Source: an uncultured Faecalibacterium sp.
Lineage (GTDB): Bacteria; Bacillota; Clostridia; Oscillospirales; Ruminococcaceae
Assembly (NCBI GenBank): GCA_934513205.1
Contig: CAKSWU010000005.1
Coordinates: 62,001-126,000, forward strand
Direction: 5' to 3'
DNA: 64,000 nt
Position numbers and translations under genes: made by a program. The notes beneath the pieces are model-generated. The model saw nothing but the letters and a program-made list of their open reading frames with translations. It made no database searches and was not told the DNA's origin. This document shows, piece after piece, positions 1-9,292 of the stretch. Position 1 is the stretch's first letter, and each line of letters opens with the position of its first letter.

Positions 1-1956
1 AAAATCGCAGTCCGGGTAGCGCTCGCAGCCGTAATAAATGCGGCCCTTGGAGCTCTTGCGCTCCAGCATGCGGCCCTTGCCGCACTTGGGGCAGATGCCG
101 CCGGTGTCCTTGACCAGGCGCTTTGTGCCCCGGCACTCCGGGAAGCCGCTGCAGGCCAGAAACTTGCCGTACTTGCCCACCTTGATGACCATGGGGCGTC
201 CGCACAGGTCGCACACCTCGCTGGAGGGCTCGTCCGGCACCTTGACCTTTTTGCCATCCATATTCTTTTCAGCCTGTTCCAGACTGGCCTCAAAGCCCTG
301 ATAGAAGTCGTCCACGGTCTTGCGCCAGTCCGCCTTGCCGCTTTCCACCTTATCCAGATTCTTCTCCATCTGGGCAGAGAAATCCACGTCCACGATGTGG
401 GGGAACTGCTCCAGCATCAGGCCGTCCACCGCCCGGCCCAGCAGGGTGGGCTTGAGCTTTTTCTGGTCGCGCTCCACATAGCCGCGGTCGATGATGGTGG
501 TGATGATGGGCGCGTAGGTGGAGGGGCGGCCGATGCCGTTTTCTTCCAGCGCCTTGATGAGGGTGGCTTCGGTATAGCGGGCGGGTGGCTGGGTGAACTT
601 CTGCTCGCTCTTCAGCTCTTTCAGCTTCAGCACCTGACCCTGTTCCAGCGGGGGCAGAGCGGTCTCCTTCTTTTCCTTTTCATCGGTGGCTTCCTCATAC
701 AGGGCGGTGAAGCCGTCAAAGGTGACGGTGTAGCCGCTGGCCTTGAAGCGGTAGTCCGCTGCGCTGACCGTTACCGACACCGTATCCTGCTGGCAGTCCG
801 CCATCTGGCTTGCCATAAAGCGGCTCCAGATCATGCGGTAGAGCTTTGCAGTATCGCCGCTGATGCTCTTGTCCACCTCGTCCGGAGTCAGGGAGGGCAC
901 AGAGGGACGGATGGCCTCGTGGGCGTCCTGTGCTGCCGTGGCGCTCTTGGTTTTCCAGGTGCGCTTATAAGGGCAGATATATGCCTCGCCGTAAGCCCCG
1001 GCGATATACTCCTTGGCGGCAGCCACCGCCTCGTCCGAGATGCGCAGGCTGTCGGTACGCATATAGGTGATCAGGCCCATCATGCCGTGTCCGGCAATGT
1101 CCACACCTTCGTACAGGGTCTGGGCAGCGCGCATGGTGCGGGTGGCCGTAAAGCCCAGCCGACGGGAAGCCTCCTGCTGCAGGGTACTGGTGATGAACGC
1201 CGGGGTGGGCTGCTTGGCACGTTTGCCTTTTTTCAGCTCTGCCACCACATAGTCGGCTCCTTCCAGACCTTTTTCAACGGCGCGAGCTTCCGCCTCGTTT
1301 TTGGGCAGCAGCTTTTTGCCGTTGGCATCGGTCGCCAGACGGGCGGTGAAGCTCTTGTGACCGGCACCCAGCGTGGCATCCACGTTCCAGTATTCATCGG
1401 GCTTAAAGCTTTCGATCTCCTTTTCACGGTCGTCGATGAGCCGCACCGCCACGCTCTGCACGCGGCCTGCGGACAGTCCCCGGCGCACCTTGCGCCACAG
1501 GAAGGGGCTGAGCTTGTAGCCCACCAGACGGTCCAGCACACGGCGTGCCTGCTGCGCATTGAACAGGTCCTCGTCGATGGCACGGGGATGAGCCATGCCC
1601 TCCTTCACGCCCTTTTTGGTGATCTCGTCAAAGGTGACACGGTTGGGCTCGTGGGGGTCCAGACCGAGAATGTTTGCCAGATGCCAGCTGATGGCCTCGC
1701 CCTCACGGTCCGGGTCGGTCGCCAGCAGCACGCCATCCGCGTGTTTGGCCTTGCTCTTCAGCTCCTTGATGAGCTTTTCCTTGCCCTTGATGCTGATGTA
1801 CTGCGGGGTGTAGCCATGCTCCACGTCAATGCCCAGCTGAGAAGCAGGCAGGTCCCGGATATGGCCCATGCTTGCGGTGACCTCGTAGTCATCGCCCAGA
1901 TATTTTCCGATGGTCTTCGCCTTGGCAGGCGACTCCACGATTACCAGTTTCGCCAT
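1..1956 (-). CDS. topA: DNA topoisomerase I, C-terminal end cut by the window edge
   Basis: Type IA topoisomerase that relaxes negatively supercoiled DNA in the nucleoid. 652 codons are visible without a stop. The TOPRIM domain opens at once, with E8 and the acidic motif DPDREGEA around residues 81-88; the catalytic tyrosine is Y298 in LITYMRTDS. Towards the visible end are two four-cysteine zinc ribbons (one from CDLCGR, one from CPKCGK), as in bacterial TopA. The ATG at 1956 is preceded by GGGAG at good spacing. It lies 118 bp downstream of dprA on the same strand, an arrangement common in Firmicutes. Bacterial TopA is about 690-700 residues, so only a short C-terminus should be missing. 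Confidence 0.97.
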   Translation of the reverse strand, partial: MAKLVIVESPAKAKTIGKYLGDDYEVTASMGHIRDLPASQLGIDVEHGYTPQYISIKGKEKLIKELKSKAKHADGVLLATDPDREGEAISWHLANILGLDPHEPNRVTFDEITKKGVKEGMAHPRAIDEDLFNAQQARRVLDRLVGYKLSPFLWRKVRRGLSAGRVQSVAVRLIDDREKEIESFKPDEYWNVDATLGAGHKSFTARLATDANGKKLLPKNEAEARAVEKGLEGADYVVAELKKGKRAKQPTPAFITSTLQQEASRRLGFTATRTMRAAQTLYEGVDIAGHGMMGLITYMRTDSLRISDEAVAAAKEYIAGAYGEAYICPYKRTWKTKSATAAQDAHEAIRPSVPSLTPDEVDKSISGDTAKLYRMIWSRFMASQMADCQQDTVSVTVSAADYRFKASGYTVTFDGFTALYEEATDEKEKKETALPPLEQGQVLKLKELKSEQKFTQPPARYTEATLIKALEENGIGRPSTYAPIITTIIDRGYVERDQKKLKPTLLGRAVDGLMLEQFPHIVDVDFSAQMEKNLDKVESGKADWRKTVDDFYQGFEASLEQAEKNMDGKKVKVPDEPSSEVCDLCGRPMVIKVGKYGKFLACSGFPECRGTKRLVKDTGGICPKCGKGRMLERKSSKGRIYYGCERYPDCDF

Positions 1957-2029
1957 TCGTGTTTACTCCCATTTGAAATTTTTATCATAAAACGCACCGC
2001 ACAGTCTGTGCGCAGCGGAGTTTCTTTTT

Positions 2030-2045
2030 TTATTGTACCACAGTT
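2030..2045 (-). promoter_or_regulatory. possible extended -10 promoter for topA
   Basis: On the minus strand TGG precedes TACAAT (TACAAT complementary to 2032-2037), an extended -10 element in the dprA-topA gap. No convincing -35 is seen. A weak GC hairpin (CGCAC/GTGCG, near 1995-2012) lies between it and topA. Confidence 0.35.
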
Positions 2046-2074
2046 GGTGTGTGCTGTTCCAGTAGAATTTATGC

Positions 2075-3202
2075 TCAGCGCAGCACATACCGCTGCCCGG
2101 GCTGCCGGAACACCCGTCCGGACAGCTCCAGCTTCATCAGGGTGCTCAGCAGCAGCGCGGTGGGCAGGCCGGTGTTCACGCACAGTTCCTCGATGCCCAC
2201 CGGCTTTGGCCCGATGCACGCCAGCACCCGGCGCCCGGTCTCGTCCAGCGGTCCCGGCTGCCGGTCTGCCGCAGCGGGGGCTGTTTTGACCGGGTGCAGC
2301 CGCAAAGGCTCCATCAGGTCCCGCGCCGTGCACACCGCCCGGGCGCGGCCCTCCCGCAGCAGGCCGTTTGTGCCTGCGGAGTTTGCCGAATAGATGCTGC
2401 CCGGCACCGCGAACACCGGCTTGCCATAGCGCTCTGCATGGGCCACTGTGGACATGGTGCCGCTTTTCTGCCGGGCCTCCACCACCAGCAGCACCGTAGA
2501 CAGGGCCGCAATGAGCCGGTTGCGCTGCAAAAAGCCATAGGTCCCCACCGCTTCGCCGGGGGAATATTCGCTGATGACACAGCCCTTCTGCTCGATTTTG
2601 CGGCGCAGCGCTACATTGGCTGCCGGGTAGGTGCGGTCGATGGGCACCCCCATCACCGCGATGGTGGGCGCGTCCTGCTTGACGGCGGCTTTATGCCCGG
2701 CGCTGTCCAGCCCGTCCGCCAGACCACTGACGATGATGGCTCCGTTTTTTGCCAGCTCCCCGCCGATGTCGGACGCCGCGTTCAGGCCATATTCTGTGGG
2801 TTTGCGGCTGCCCACGATGCCTACGGTGCCCGGCTCGTTGAGCCACAGCGGGTCACCGGTGCAGTAGAGCACCAGCGGCATGTCCGGGATGCGGGAAAAT
2901 GCCAGCGGGTAGTCCGGATCATCATAGGGCAGGATGCGGATGCCCAGTTCATCGCACCGGTCCGCCAGAGCGCGGAAGTGCTCCGGGTCCAGCTGCTTTG
3001 CCCGCTTGAATGCCACCTCTCCCGCCGCCTGCCGAAAGGCGGCGGTGTCCCGGGCTTCCCATGCCTCCTGCGCACCGCCAAAGGCGTCCAGCACCCGCCC
3101 TGCATGAATGTTGGCAGGTCCCAGCACCTGCGACAGCCACAGCCAGCACAGCAGCAGGTCAGGGGCAGGGTCCGGCGGGAACAGGCTGGTCTGCCCGGTC
3201 AC
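2075..3202 (-). CDS. dprA: DNA-processing protein DprA
   Basis: DprA/Smf loads RecA onto incoming single-stranded DNA during transformation and is found in nearly all bacteria. The 375-residue product has the Rossmann-like core: GIVGSRKPTEYG, then SGLADGLDSAGHKAA and GCVISEYSPG. A winged-helix-like C-terminus follows (GRRVLACIGPKPVGIEELC). I chose the GTG at 3202: GGGAGGAG lies just upstream and the GTG overlaps the previous gene's TGA as GTGA. An in-frame GTG at 3226 lacks such a site. Coupling to the methyltransferase upstream and position before topA suggest one operon. ComF at 62369 is the only other competence-type gene here. Confidence 0.95.
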   Translation of the reverse strand: MTGQTSLFPPDPAPDLLLCWLWLSQVLGPANIHAGRVLDAFGGAQEAWEARDTAAFRQAAGEVAFKRAKQLDPEHFRALADRCDELGIRILPYDDPDYPLAFSRIPDMPLVLYCTGDPLWLNEPGTVGIVGSRKPTEYGLNAASDIGGELAKNGAIIVSGLADGLDSAGHKAAVKQDAPTIAVMGVPIDRTYPAANVALRRKIEQKGCVISEYSPGEAVGTYGFLQRNRLIAALSTVLLVVEARQKSGTMSTVAHAERYGKPVFAVPGSIYSANSAGTNGLLREGRARAVCTARDLMEPLRLHPVKTAPAAADRQPGPLDETGRRVLACIGPKPVGIEELCVNTGLPTALLLSTLMKLELSGRVFRQPGQRYVLR

Positions 3203-3981
3203 AGGCTCTCCTCCCGGAAATGCCACAGAAGGATGCTGCCTGCGATGCCGGCGTTCAGGCTTTCCACCCGGTCGGTCATGGGGATGCGCACCGTGCCGGT
3301 GCAGGCGGCGATGGTCTCGTCGGTCAGGCCCTGTCCCTCACTGCCGATGACCACGCACACCCCGCCGGGATAGCCGGTCTTTGCCGCGCTGAGGGGCTGG
3401 GACTGGTACAGCGCCGCCGCAAGGCAGGTGATGCCTTTTTGCCGCAGCTGCTCGATGACACCGGGCATGGCACCGGTCTCGATGACCGGGATGCGCACCG
3501 CCGCGCCCATGGAGGCACGCAGGGTCTTGGGGGCATAGACACTGGCGCAGCCCTCGCTGAGGATGACGCCGTCAAAGCCAAAAGCCGCCGCGCTGCGCAG
3601 CAAAGTGCCCACGTTGCCGGGGTCCTGCACCCGCTCCAGTGCCAGATACCGTCCGCCGGAACGCGTCTCCTCTAAGGTATGCACCGGGGTGCGGAACACC
3701 CCGAACACGCCCTGATGGGTGCCCACGTCCGCCAGCTTGTCTGCCACATGGTCCTCTACCCGATAGTGCTCGCCCGGCAGAGCGGCAAGCTCCGGGCATT
3801 TTTTCATAGCGGTCTCGGTATAAAACAAAGTCTCCAGCTGCGCGCCCCGGGCAAGCTCCGGGCACAGTTTGCGTCCTTCGGCCAGAAAGCGGCCCTCGCT
3901 GCGGCGGAAGGCCGCGCTGGAACAAAGGCGGCAGGCGTATTTGATCTTTGCATTTTCCCGGCTGGTGATGGTCTCGTCCAT
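3199..3981 (-). CDS. TrmH/SpoU-family RNA 2'-O-ribose methyltransferase
   Basis: Predicted SPOUT methyltransferase that transfers a methyl group from SAM to a ribose 2'-OH in rRNA or tRNA. The three SpoU motifs are clear in the 260-residue product: ERVQDPGNVGTLLRSAAAFG, VIGSEGQGL and the C-terminal IPMTDRVESLNAGIA knot segment. An N-terminal substrate-binding region (residues 1-95) precedes them, as in RlmB/TsnR-like members. The ATG at 3981 has AGGAG at ideal spacing; upstream extension to 4122 would run through the preceding terminator and has no motif. Its TGA overlaps the dprA GTG start. The exact target nucleotide cannot be told from sequence. Confidence 0.93.
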   Translation of the reverse strand: MDETITSRENAKIKYACRLCSSAAFRRSEGRFLAEGRKLCPELARGAQLETLFYTETAMKKCPELAALPGEHYRVEDHVADKLADVGTHQGVFGVFRTPVHTLEETRSGGRYLALERVQDPGNVGTLLRSAAAFGFDGVILSEGCASVYAPKTLRASMGAAVRIPVIETGAMPGVIEQLRQKGITCLAAALYQSQPLSAAKTGYPGGVCVVIGSEGQGLTDETIAACTGTVRIPMTDRVESLNAGIAGSILLWHFREESL

Positions 3982-4088
3982 GATATTCTCCTGTAAAAAA
4001 GCAAAAAGAGCAGCGTCTGCCACAAAAGCTTCCTGCGGCAGGGCGCTGCCCTGAAACGTGTTTTCCCCGCCGTAAGAACCCCAGATAC

Positions 4089-4120
4089 AAAACGGACGCC
4101 CGCGTATACGCGCGGGCGTC
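4089..4120 (-). terminator. intrinsic terminator of infC-rpmI-rplT
   Basis: Perfect 10-bp stem GACGCCCGCG / CGCGGGCGTC (4095-4104 with 4111-4120) with a 6-nt loop. On the minus strand it is followed by CGTTTTGT, and it lies 20 bp after the rplT stop. Confidence 0.9.
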
Positions 4121-4139
4121 ACGGATCAGATTCTTAAGA

Positions 4140-4490
4140 TCAGGCGTTCTTCACGGTCTCGACCAGGGCTGCAAAGCTCTGGGGATCGTTGATGGCCATC
4201 TCGGACAGCATCTTGCGGTTCAGCTCGATGCCTGCCTTCTTCAGACCAGCCATGAAGGTGGAGTAGTTCATGCCCAGAGGACGGACAGCATTGTTGATGC
4301 GGCAGATCCACAGGTTGCGGAACTGACGCTTCTTCATGCGGCGGCCAGCCAGAGCGTAGTTGCCGCTCTTCATGACCTGCTGCTTGGCCATCTTAAAGTG
4401 CTTGCTCTTGCAGCCGTAGAAGCCCTTGGCCAGCTTCAGCATCTTCTTACGACGTTTGTGGGTCATGGTTGCGCCTTTGATACGTGCCAT
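4140..4490 (-). CDS. rplT: 50S ribosomal protein L20
   Basis: Large-subunit protein needed early in 50S assembly by binding 23S rRNA; in Bacillus and E. coli it also represses its own operon. The 116-residue length matches the family (about 118). The N-terminus is very basic, with MTHKRRKKMLKLAKGFYG and the conserved RRMKKRQFRNLWI block. The ATG at 4490 has a GGAG-type site. It is last in infC-rpmI-rplT and is followed by a strong terminator. Confidence 0.98.
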   Translation of the reverse strand: MARIKGATMTHKRRKKMLKLAKGFYGCKSKHFKMAKQQVMKSGNYALAGRRMKKRQFRNLWICRINNAVRPLGMNYSTFMAGLKKAGIELNRKMLSEMAINDPQSFAALVETVKNA

Positions 4491-4543
4491 TTTTTATATC
4501 TCCTTTAGTATCTCGTAGAATGTCTTGTGCTTGCGGCTCGCTC

Positions 4544-4747
4544 TTAGGCGTAGGGCAGCATGCTCTTGATGGTAGCAGCGTTGGTCTTATCAACGTAGCT
4601 GGGCTGACGGTAGCCACGGGTCAGCTTGGTGGTCTTCTTGGTCAGAATGTGGCTGCGGAATGCATGACCGCGCTTGATCTTGCCGTTCTTGGTGAGCTTA
4701 AAGCGCTTCTTAGCGCCGGAGTGCGTCTTCAGTTTCATCTTAGCCAT
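4544..4747 (-). CDS. rpmI: 50S ribosomal protein L35
   Basis: Small basic large-subunit protein of 67 residues, the usual length. The family signature KMKTHSGAKKRF is present as KLKTHSGAKKRFKLTKNGK, followed by HILTKKTTKLTR. AGGAGG lies just upstream of the ATG. It sits between infC and rplT as in most bacteria, 18 bp after infC. Confidence 0.98.
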   Translation of the reverse strand: MAKMKLKTHSGAKKRFKLTKNGKIKRGHAFRSHILTKKTTKLTRGYRQPSYVDKTNAATIKSMLPYA

Positions 4748-4765
4748 TTTAGTTTCCTCCTAAAA

Positions 4766-5299
4766 TCAATCCTTATTGGGTTTCGGGATCAGCAGAATGG
4801 ACATCGTGCGGCCCTCGAGCATCGGCTGCTTATCCATCGTTGCCTGCGGCAGAGCCTCGGCAAAACGTTTCAGCACCTCTGCACCCAGAGCACTGTGCGC
4901 CATTTCACGGCCGCGGAAGCGGATCGAAACCTTCACTTTGTGTCCGGCTGCCAGGAATTTGGCAGTCTGGTTCATCTTGGTATTGAAGTCGTTGGTGTCA
5001 ATGTTGAGCGAAAGGCGGGTCTCCTTGACTTCGACCACCTTCTGGTTCTTCTTGGCTTCCTTCTCCTTCTTCTGCTGTTCAAAACGGTATTTGCCGTAGT
5101 CCAGCACCTTGCACACAGGCGGGACAGCCTGCGGTGCGATCTTGACCAGATCCAGATTGGCTTCCTCAGCAGCGCGCATGGCCACCTGAATGGACACAAC
5201 GCCCTTCTGTTCGCCGTCTGCACCGATCAGACGGACCTCACGGTCGCGGATCTGACCGTTGATCTCCAGTTCCTTCGACTTTCCAGCGGTAGCGATAAT
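4766..5299 (-). CDS. infC: translation initiation factor IF-3, AUU start
   Basis: IF-3 binds the 30S subunit, prevents 70S association and proofreads start codons. The protein carries the N-domain (INGQIRDREVRLIGADGEQ), a basic linker (EQQKKEKEAKKNQK) and the C-domain (VKVSIRFRGREMAHSALG). No ATG, GTG or TTG fits the 5' end, but GGAGG at 5307-5311 lies 7 nt before ATT at 5299, in frame, giving 177 residues. IF-3 genes classically use AUU or another rare start so that IF-3 represses itself. An ATG-based start at 5344 would put the ribosome binding site inside the gene and is not favoured. First gene of the operon, with a long leader. Confidence 0.95.
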   Translation of the reverse strand: MIATAGKSKELEINGQIRDREVRLIGADGEQKGVVSIQVAMRAAEEANLDLVKIAPQAVPPVCKVLDYGKYRFEQQKKEKEAKKNQKVVEVKETRLSLNIDTNDFNTKMNQTAKFLAAGHKVKVSIRFRGREMAHSALGAEVLKRFAEALPQATMDKQPMLEGRTMSILLIPKPNKD

Positions 5300-5345
5300 G
5301 AATGCACCTCCAAACAAAATCCATAGTGTTGCAATATTTGGCATA

Positions 5346-5378
5346 GAAAACGCGGCCGCCCTTTTCCAGGACAGCCGC
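5346..5378 (-). promoter_or_regulatory. attenuator-like hairpin in the infC leader
   Basis: On the minus strand GCGGCTGTCCT pairs with AGGGCGGCCGC (11 bp with two G-U pairs, 5-nt loop) and is followed by GTTTTCTAT. It lies about 50 nt before the infC start, in a leader of about 200 nt. Firmicute infC operons often carry an L20-responsive leader terminator; that this is one is inferred from position and shape. Confidence 0.6.
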
Positions 5379-5503
5379 GCAGAATTTCACACAAAGCCGC
5401 AGCATTCTCAAAAGAATGAACTGCTGTTTCGGGTATAGCCCGGGGGATGCTTCCCTCACAAGGCGAGCGCGGCACAGGCCGTAGCTGCTTTCTTTACCCG
5501 GTT

Positions 5504-5532
5504 ATTCTACCACACCATCCACGCCCTGTCAA
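5504..5532 (-). promoter_or_regulatory. SigA promoter of infC-rpmI-rplT
   Basis: TTGACA (5527-5532 complement), exactly 17 bp, then TAGAAT (5504-5509 complement). Very close to consensus, and it begins 83 bp after the addA stop. Transcription should start near 5497, leaving a leader of about 200 nt. Confidence 0.9.
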
Positions 5533-5614
5533 GCACTTTTTATGCGTTCTTTGAGAAAAATATGACTTTTCTACCTTCTCCGGCATCGCGCAATGGAAGC
5601 GGACGGAACGGGGG

Positions 5615-8600
5615 TTACACCTCGATCAGCCTGCCCAGCTCCAGCGAATAGATCCCCTTATAGGTCACCTTCTTCGGAGCAAAGCGCTTGCCGATGGCAA
5701 GGGCGTAAAGGTCCAGCTGCGCCCGGTAAGCCTGCACAAAGTCTGCTTCGGTCTTGCGGCGGTCCGTCTTGTAGTCCAGCAGCTCCAGATGGTCCGCAAA
5801 CTCCAGCACAAGGTCCGCGATGCCCTGCACCAGCACCTGTGCTTCCGGCATGGCGGCGTCCCCGGGGGCTGTTCCCTGTGCTTCCAGCACCACGGAGGCA
5901 GGCAGTGCCGTGATAAAGTCCATCTCTCGCCGCACCCGGTCGGCAGCGCAGATCCTTGCAAAGGCCTCGCTGTCGGCAAAGCGGCGGATGCGGCTCACAT
6001 CCAGCTTTTCTGCGATCTCCGGTGCCACCAGCCGTGCGTCCACCTGCCGCTGCCGCTCGGCTGCAATGGCTTCGTCCAGCGTACCCGCCGCACGCGCCGC
6101 TGCAAGGGCAGCAAAGTCTGCGTGTTCCAGAAACGCGTGCAGTGCGGTACCCATCTCGGCAGCGGTCAAGCCATCCTTGGACAGGAACGCCGGGCGTTCC
6201 AGCGTGGTCTGCTGCGCCTTGTGCACGATGCTGGTGACGCTGACCTTAGCGGGCACCTGCGCCAGCTTTGCCGCCGGATACTGCCAGCCAAAGCCCGCCC
6301 GCAGCACTTCCACCAGCTCTGGGTCCGCCGGGGCGGCTTCGGGCTGTTCCGGCTCTGGCTCTGGCTGTTCCGGCTCCGGCTTGGCTTCCTGCACCGTGAC
6401 GGTGATCTCGCTTTCGGTGAACACGAAAGGCAGCTCCAGCTCTCCCGCCTTGCGCCGCAGAACGCCGCCAAAGGGATGCACCAGCAGCGCCGCCCGCAGC
6501 CAGTCTGCAAAGCTGCCCGCCTGCAGCGCCAGCGTCTGCCCCGCCCCGGCTGCCAGAAAGGCCGCCGCCCGGGTCAGAGGGTTGGAGCTTTTTGTGATGC
6601 CCAGCGGCACAGTAAGGATGAGCCGGTCCTGCGCCCGGGTCAGTGCCACATACAAAAGCCGCATCTGTTCGCTGCGCATCTCCCGCCCATGGACGCTGGC
6701 AAGAGCGGTGTAGGCCGCCGTTTTGTAGGTGCCCTCGCCCTGCTCCGGGCGCAGCCGCAGACCCGCGCCATACTCCCGGTGCAGCAGCACCGGCTGCCGG
6801 GTGTCCGAGTCATTGAACCGGCGGGCCGTGTCTGCCACGAACACTACCGGGAACTGCAGTCCCTTGGAGCGGTGGATGGTCATAATGGTCACGCAGCCCG
6901 GTCGGGAGCCGCCGGGGACAGCATCCTGCCCGGTGGAGCCGGCCTGCGCCGCCGCGTCGATGGCTCGCACCAGCGCCGAGATGCCGTTTGTGCCGCTCGC
7001 CGCGCAGAAAGACGCGAACCGGCGGGCATCCTCCCGGCGGCGGGCGCCGTTTTCCAGCACACCCAGCGCCGCCAGATAGCCGGTGGACACAAAGATCTCT
7101 TCCAGCAGCTGCTCGGCGGGGACACTGCGGGCCATGCGGCGCAGGGCGGTCAGCTGCTCGTAGAAGCCGCAGACCTTCTGCGTAAAGAGATCCTCCGCCC
7201 CGCTGTTCACCGTCTGCACCAGCGCGCCGTACAGGCTCATGCGGGGCCTTTTTTCATCCGATGCTCCCTGTGCCCGCAACCGCACAAGGTCATCGTCTGT
7301 GAAGCCGAACATCGGCCCCAGCATGGCAGAGGCCAGATAGATGTCCTGCGCCGGGTTGTCGATGACCTTCAGCAGCGAGATCAGCGGCCGGATGTGAGAA
7401 GCAGTCATCAGGTTCTCGCGGGCGTCTGCATACACCGGGATGCCGCAGGCGGTCAACGCTTCCTCGTAGGCCAGAAAATCGCCCCGGGCCGCCAGCAGGA
7501 TGCAGCAGTCGCCGTACTGCACCGGGCGGGTGGCACTGCCATCCCGCACGGGCTCACCGGCACGCACCATTTCTTCGATGCGCTGGGCGATCCACGCCGC
7601 GTCGGTCGCAGCGGTCTCATCCGGCAGAAAATGTGCTTCCACACCGCCGGCATAGTCCCCGGGCGCACCGCACACCAGCCGCTGCCCATCGCCGTAGGCG
7701 GTGTCTCCCAGTCGGGGGGACATGAGCTGTTCAAAGATGAAGTTGATGCCCGCCACCACCTGTGGAGCTGAGCGGAAATTTGCATCCAGCGCCAGCAGGG
7801 CATCCGTGCCGGGGACGCCCGGTTCCGGGCGGGACCGGGCTGCACCGCCCGGCAGTACGGGCCAGCGGTTCAGTTTTTCCCGGAAAATGCTGGGGTCTGC
7901 CTGCCGGAACCGGTAGATGCTCTGCTTCAGGTCACCCACCAGAAACAGGTCGTCCCCTGCCGGGGACGCCAGACACCGGTAGATGGCGTCCTGCAGGGCG
8001 TTGGTGTCCTGATATTCGTCCACCATCACAGCGGCGTAGTTCTGCCGGATGCTCTGGCACAGCGGGGTCGGGGTGCCCTCTGCATCCCGCAGCAGCCGCA
8101 GCGCGTAATGCTCAAAGTCGCTGAATTCCAGCAGCTTGCGTTCCCGCTTTTTGGCGGAGAACCGGGCGTCGAAGTCCCGCACGGCGGCAAACAGCGCCTG
8201 CAGCCGGGGCAGTGCCGCCTGCCGGTCAGCTTCCGCCTCCGCCTCGCTGCAGCAGATCAGCTCTGTGATCTCCTCAAACAGCCCAGAAGCCTCGTCTGCC
8301 CGGGTGCGGATGGCGGTCTTTCGGTCGCCTGCCAGCCGCTTTTTCATGCCCTTCAGACCGGGAGCTTCTTCCATGCCCAGCACATAGGGGGTCAGACGGT
8401 CATACAGCGGCTCCCATTCTCCTGCTGCTGCCAGATGCTCGGCCTCGCCCATTACCGCAACGGCCCTTTGCAGTCGGTCCATGGCTTCGCCGTATTTTTC
8501 CGTCACCGCATCCATTGCCTTTTTCTGCGCGGCAGCGGTCTTTTTTTCAAAAGTCCCCTCCCGCTCCTGCGAATAGTCCGCCTGACAGTCCGCCATGGCT

Positions 8601-9292
8601 GCCGTCAGCAGCTCTACGCCCGCCTTTGCGCAGCGGGCGGCCTCGGCCAGCAGCAGGTCGTGCCAGACCGTTGCGGCAAAGCCGTTTTCCTGCTGATAAG
8701 GCGCAAGGAACTCGTCCAGCCTGCGGTCGTAATCCGGCAGCGCGCGCAAAAAGTCGTAGACCTGCAGGATAGCGTCCCCGGCGGGCTTGTCGGTGCGTCC
8801 CTTGCCGTAGAGGTCGGCAAAGGCGCAGAAGTCCGGGTCGCGGCAGGCATTTTCCAGTGTTTCCGCCAGTGCCGCCCCGCGCAGCACCTCCACGCTGCCG
8901 GGGTCTGCGGGGACAAAGTCCGGCGGGATGTCCAGTGCCTGAAAATGCTTGTGCAGCAGGTCCAGACAGAAGGCGTCGATGGTGCAGATGGAGGCGCGCT
9001 GCAGCAGCATCCGCTGACGGCGCAGCGCGGTGTTGCCCGGCTGCTGCTGGCTGCGGCGCAGCAGTGCCTGCCCGATGCGGGCACGCAGCTCTGCCGCTGC
9101 CGCATTGGTAAAGGTGACGATCAAAAGCCTGTCGGCATCCACCGGGTGCTCCGGGTCGGTGATGAGCTGCACCGCCCGCTCGGTCAGCACGGCAGTCTTG
9201 CCGCTGCCTGCCGCTGCGCTGACCAGAAGCGCGCCGCCCCGGTCGGCAATGGCGGCCTGCTGCGCCGGGGTCCATTTGGGTTCACCCATCAC
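5615..9292 (-). CDS. addA: ATP-dependent helicase/nuclease subunit A (AddA)
   Basis: Catalytic helicase-nuclease of the AddAB complex, which resects double-strand breaks and loads RecA; the Firmicute counterpart of RecBCD. The 1225-residue protein has Walker A SAAAGSGKT (K32), a UvrD-type Walker B MVDEYQDTNALQ in the first third, and helicase motifs such as VGDLKQSIYRFRQADP and TIHRSKGLQFPVVF. The C-terminal RecB-type nuclease is intact: GTALHAFLEH, VQGIADLVLEF and LLDYKTDRR. A Glu/Pro-rich low-complexity stretch lies before the nuclease. The start is GTG at 9292 (GTGA with addB) or the next codon ATG at 9289; AGGAG serves both. Confidence 0.97.
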   Translation of the reverse strand: MMGEPKWTPAQQAAIADRGGALLVSAAAGSGKTAVLTERAVQLITDPEHPVDADRLLIVTFTNAAAAELRARIGQALLRRSQQQPGNTALRRQRMLLQRASICTIDAFCLDLLHKHFQALDIPPDFVPADPGSVEVLRGAALAETLENACRDPDFCAFADLYGKGRTDKPAGDAILQVYDFLRALPDYDRRLDEFLAPYQQENGFAATVWHDLLLAEAARCAKAGVELLTAAMADCQADYSQEREGTFEKKTAAAQKKAMDAVTEKYGEAMDRLQRAVAVMGEAEHLAAAGEWEPLYDRLTPYVLGMEEAPGLKGMKKRLAGDRKTAIRTRADEASGLFEEITELICCSEAEAEADRQAALPRLQALFAAVRDFDARFSAKKRERKLLEFSDFEHYALRLLRDAEGTPTPLCQSIRQNYAAVMVDEYQDTNALQDAIYRCLASPAGDDLFLVGDLKQSIYRFRQADPSIFREKLNRWPVLPGGAARSRPEPGVPGTDALLALDANFRSAPQVVAGINFIFEQLMSPRLGDTAYGDGQRLVCGAPGDYAGGVEAHFLPDETAATDAAWIAQRIEEMVRAGEPVRDGSATRPVQYGDCCILLAARGDFLAYEEALTACGIPVYADARENLMTASHIRPLISLLKVIDNPAQDIYLASAMLGPMFGFTDDDLVRLRAQGASDEKRPRMSLYGALVQTVNSGAEDLFTQKVCGFYEQLTALRRMARSVPAEQLLEEIFVSTGYLAALGVLENGARRREDARRFASFCAASGTNGISALVRAIDAAAQAGSTGQDAVPGGSRPGCVTIMTIHRSKGLQFPVVFVADTARRFNDSDTRQPVLLHREYGAGLRLRPEQGEGTYKTAAYTALASVHGREMRSEQMRLLYVALTRAQDRLILTVPLGITKSSNPLTRAAAFLAAGAGQTLALQAGSFADWLRAALLVHPFGGVLRRKAGELELPFVFTESEITVTVQEAKPEPEQPEPEPEQPEAAPADPELVEVLRAGFGWQYPAAKLAQVPAKVSVTSIVHKAQQTTLERPAFLSKDGLTAAEMGTALHAFLEHADFAALAAARAAGTLDEAIAAERQRQVDARLVAPEIAEKLDVSRIRRFADSEAFARICAADRVRREMDFITALPASVVLEAQGTAPGDAAMPEAQVLVQGIADLVLEFADHLELLDYKTDRRKTEADFVQAYRAQLDLYALAIGKRFAPKKVTYKGIYSLELGRLIEV

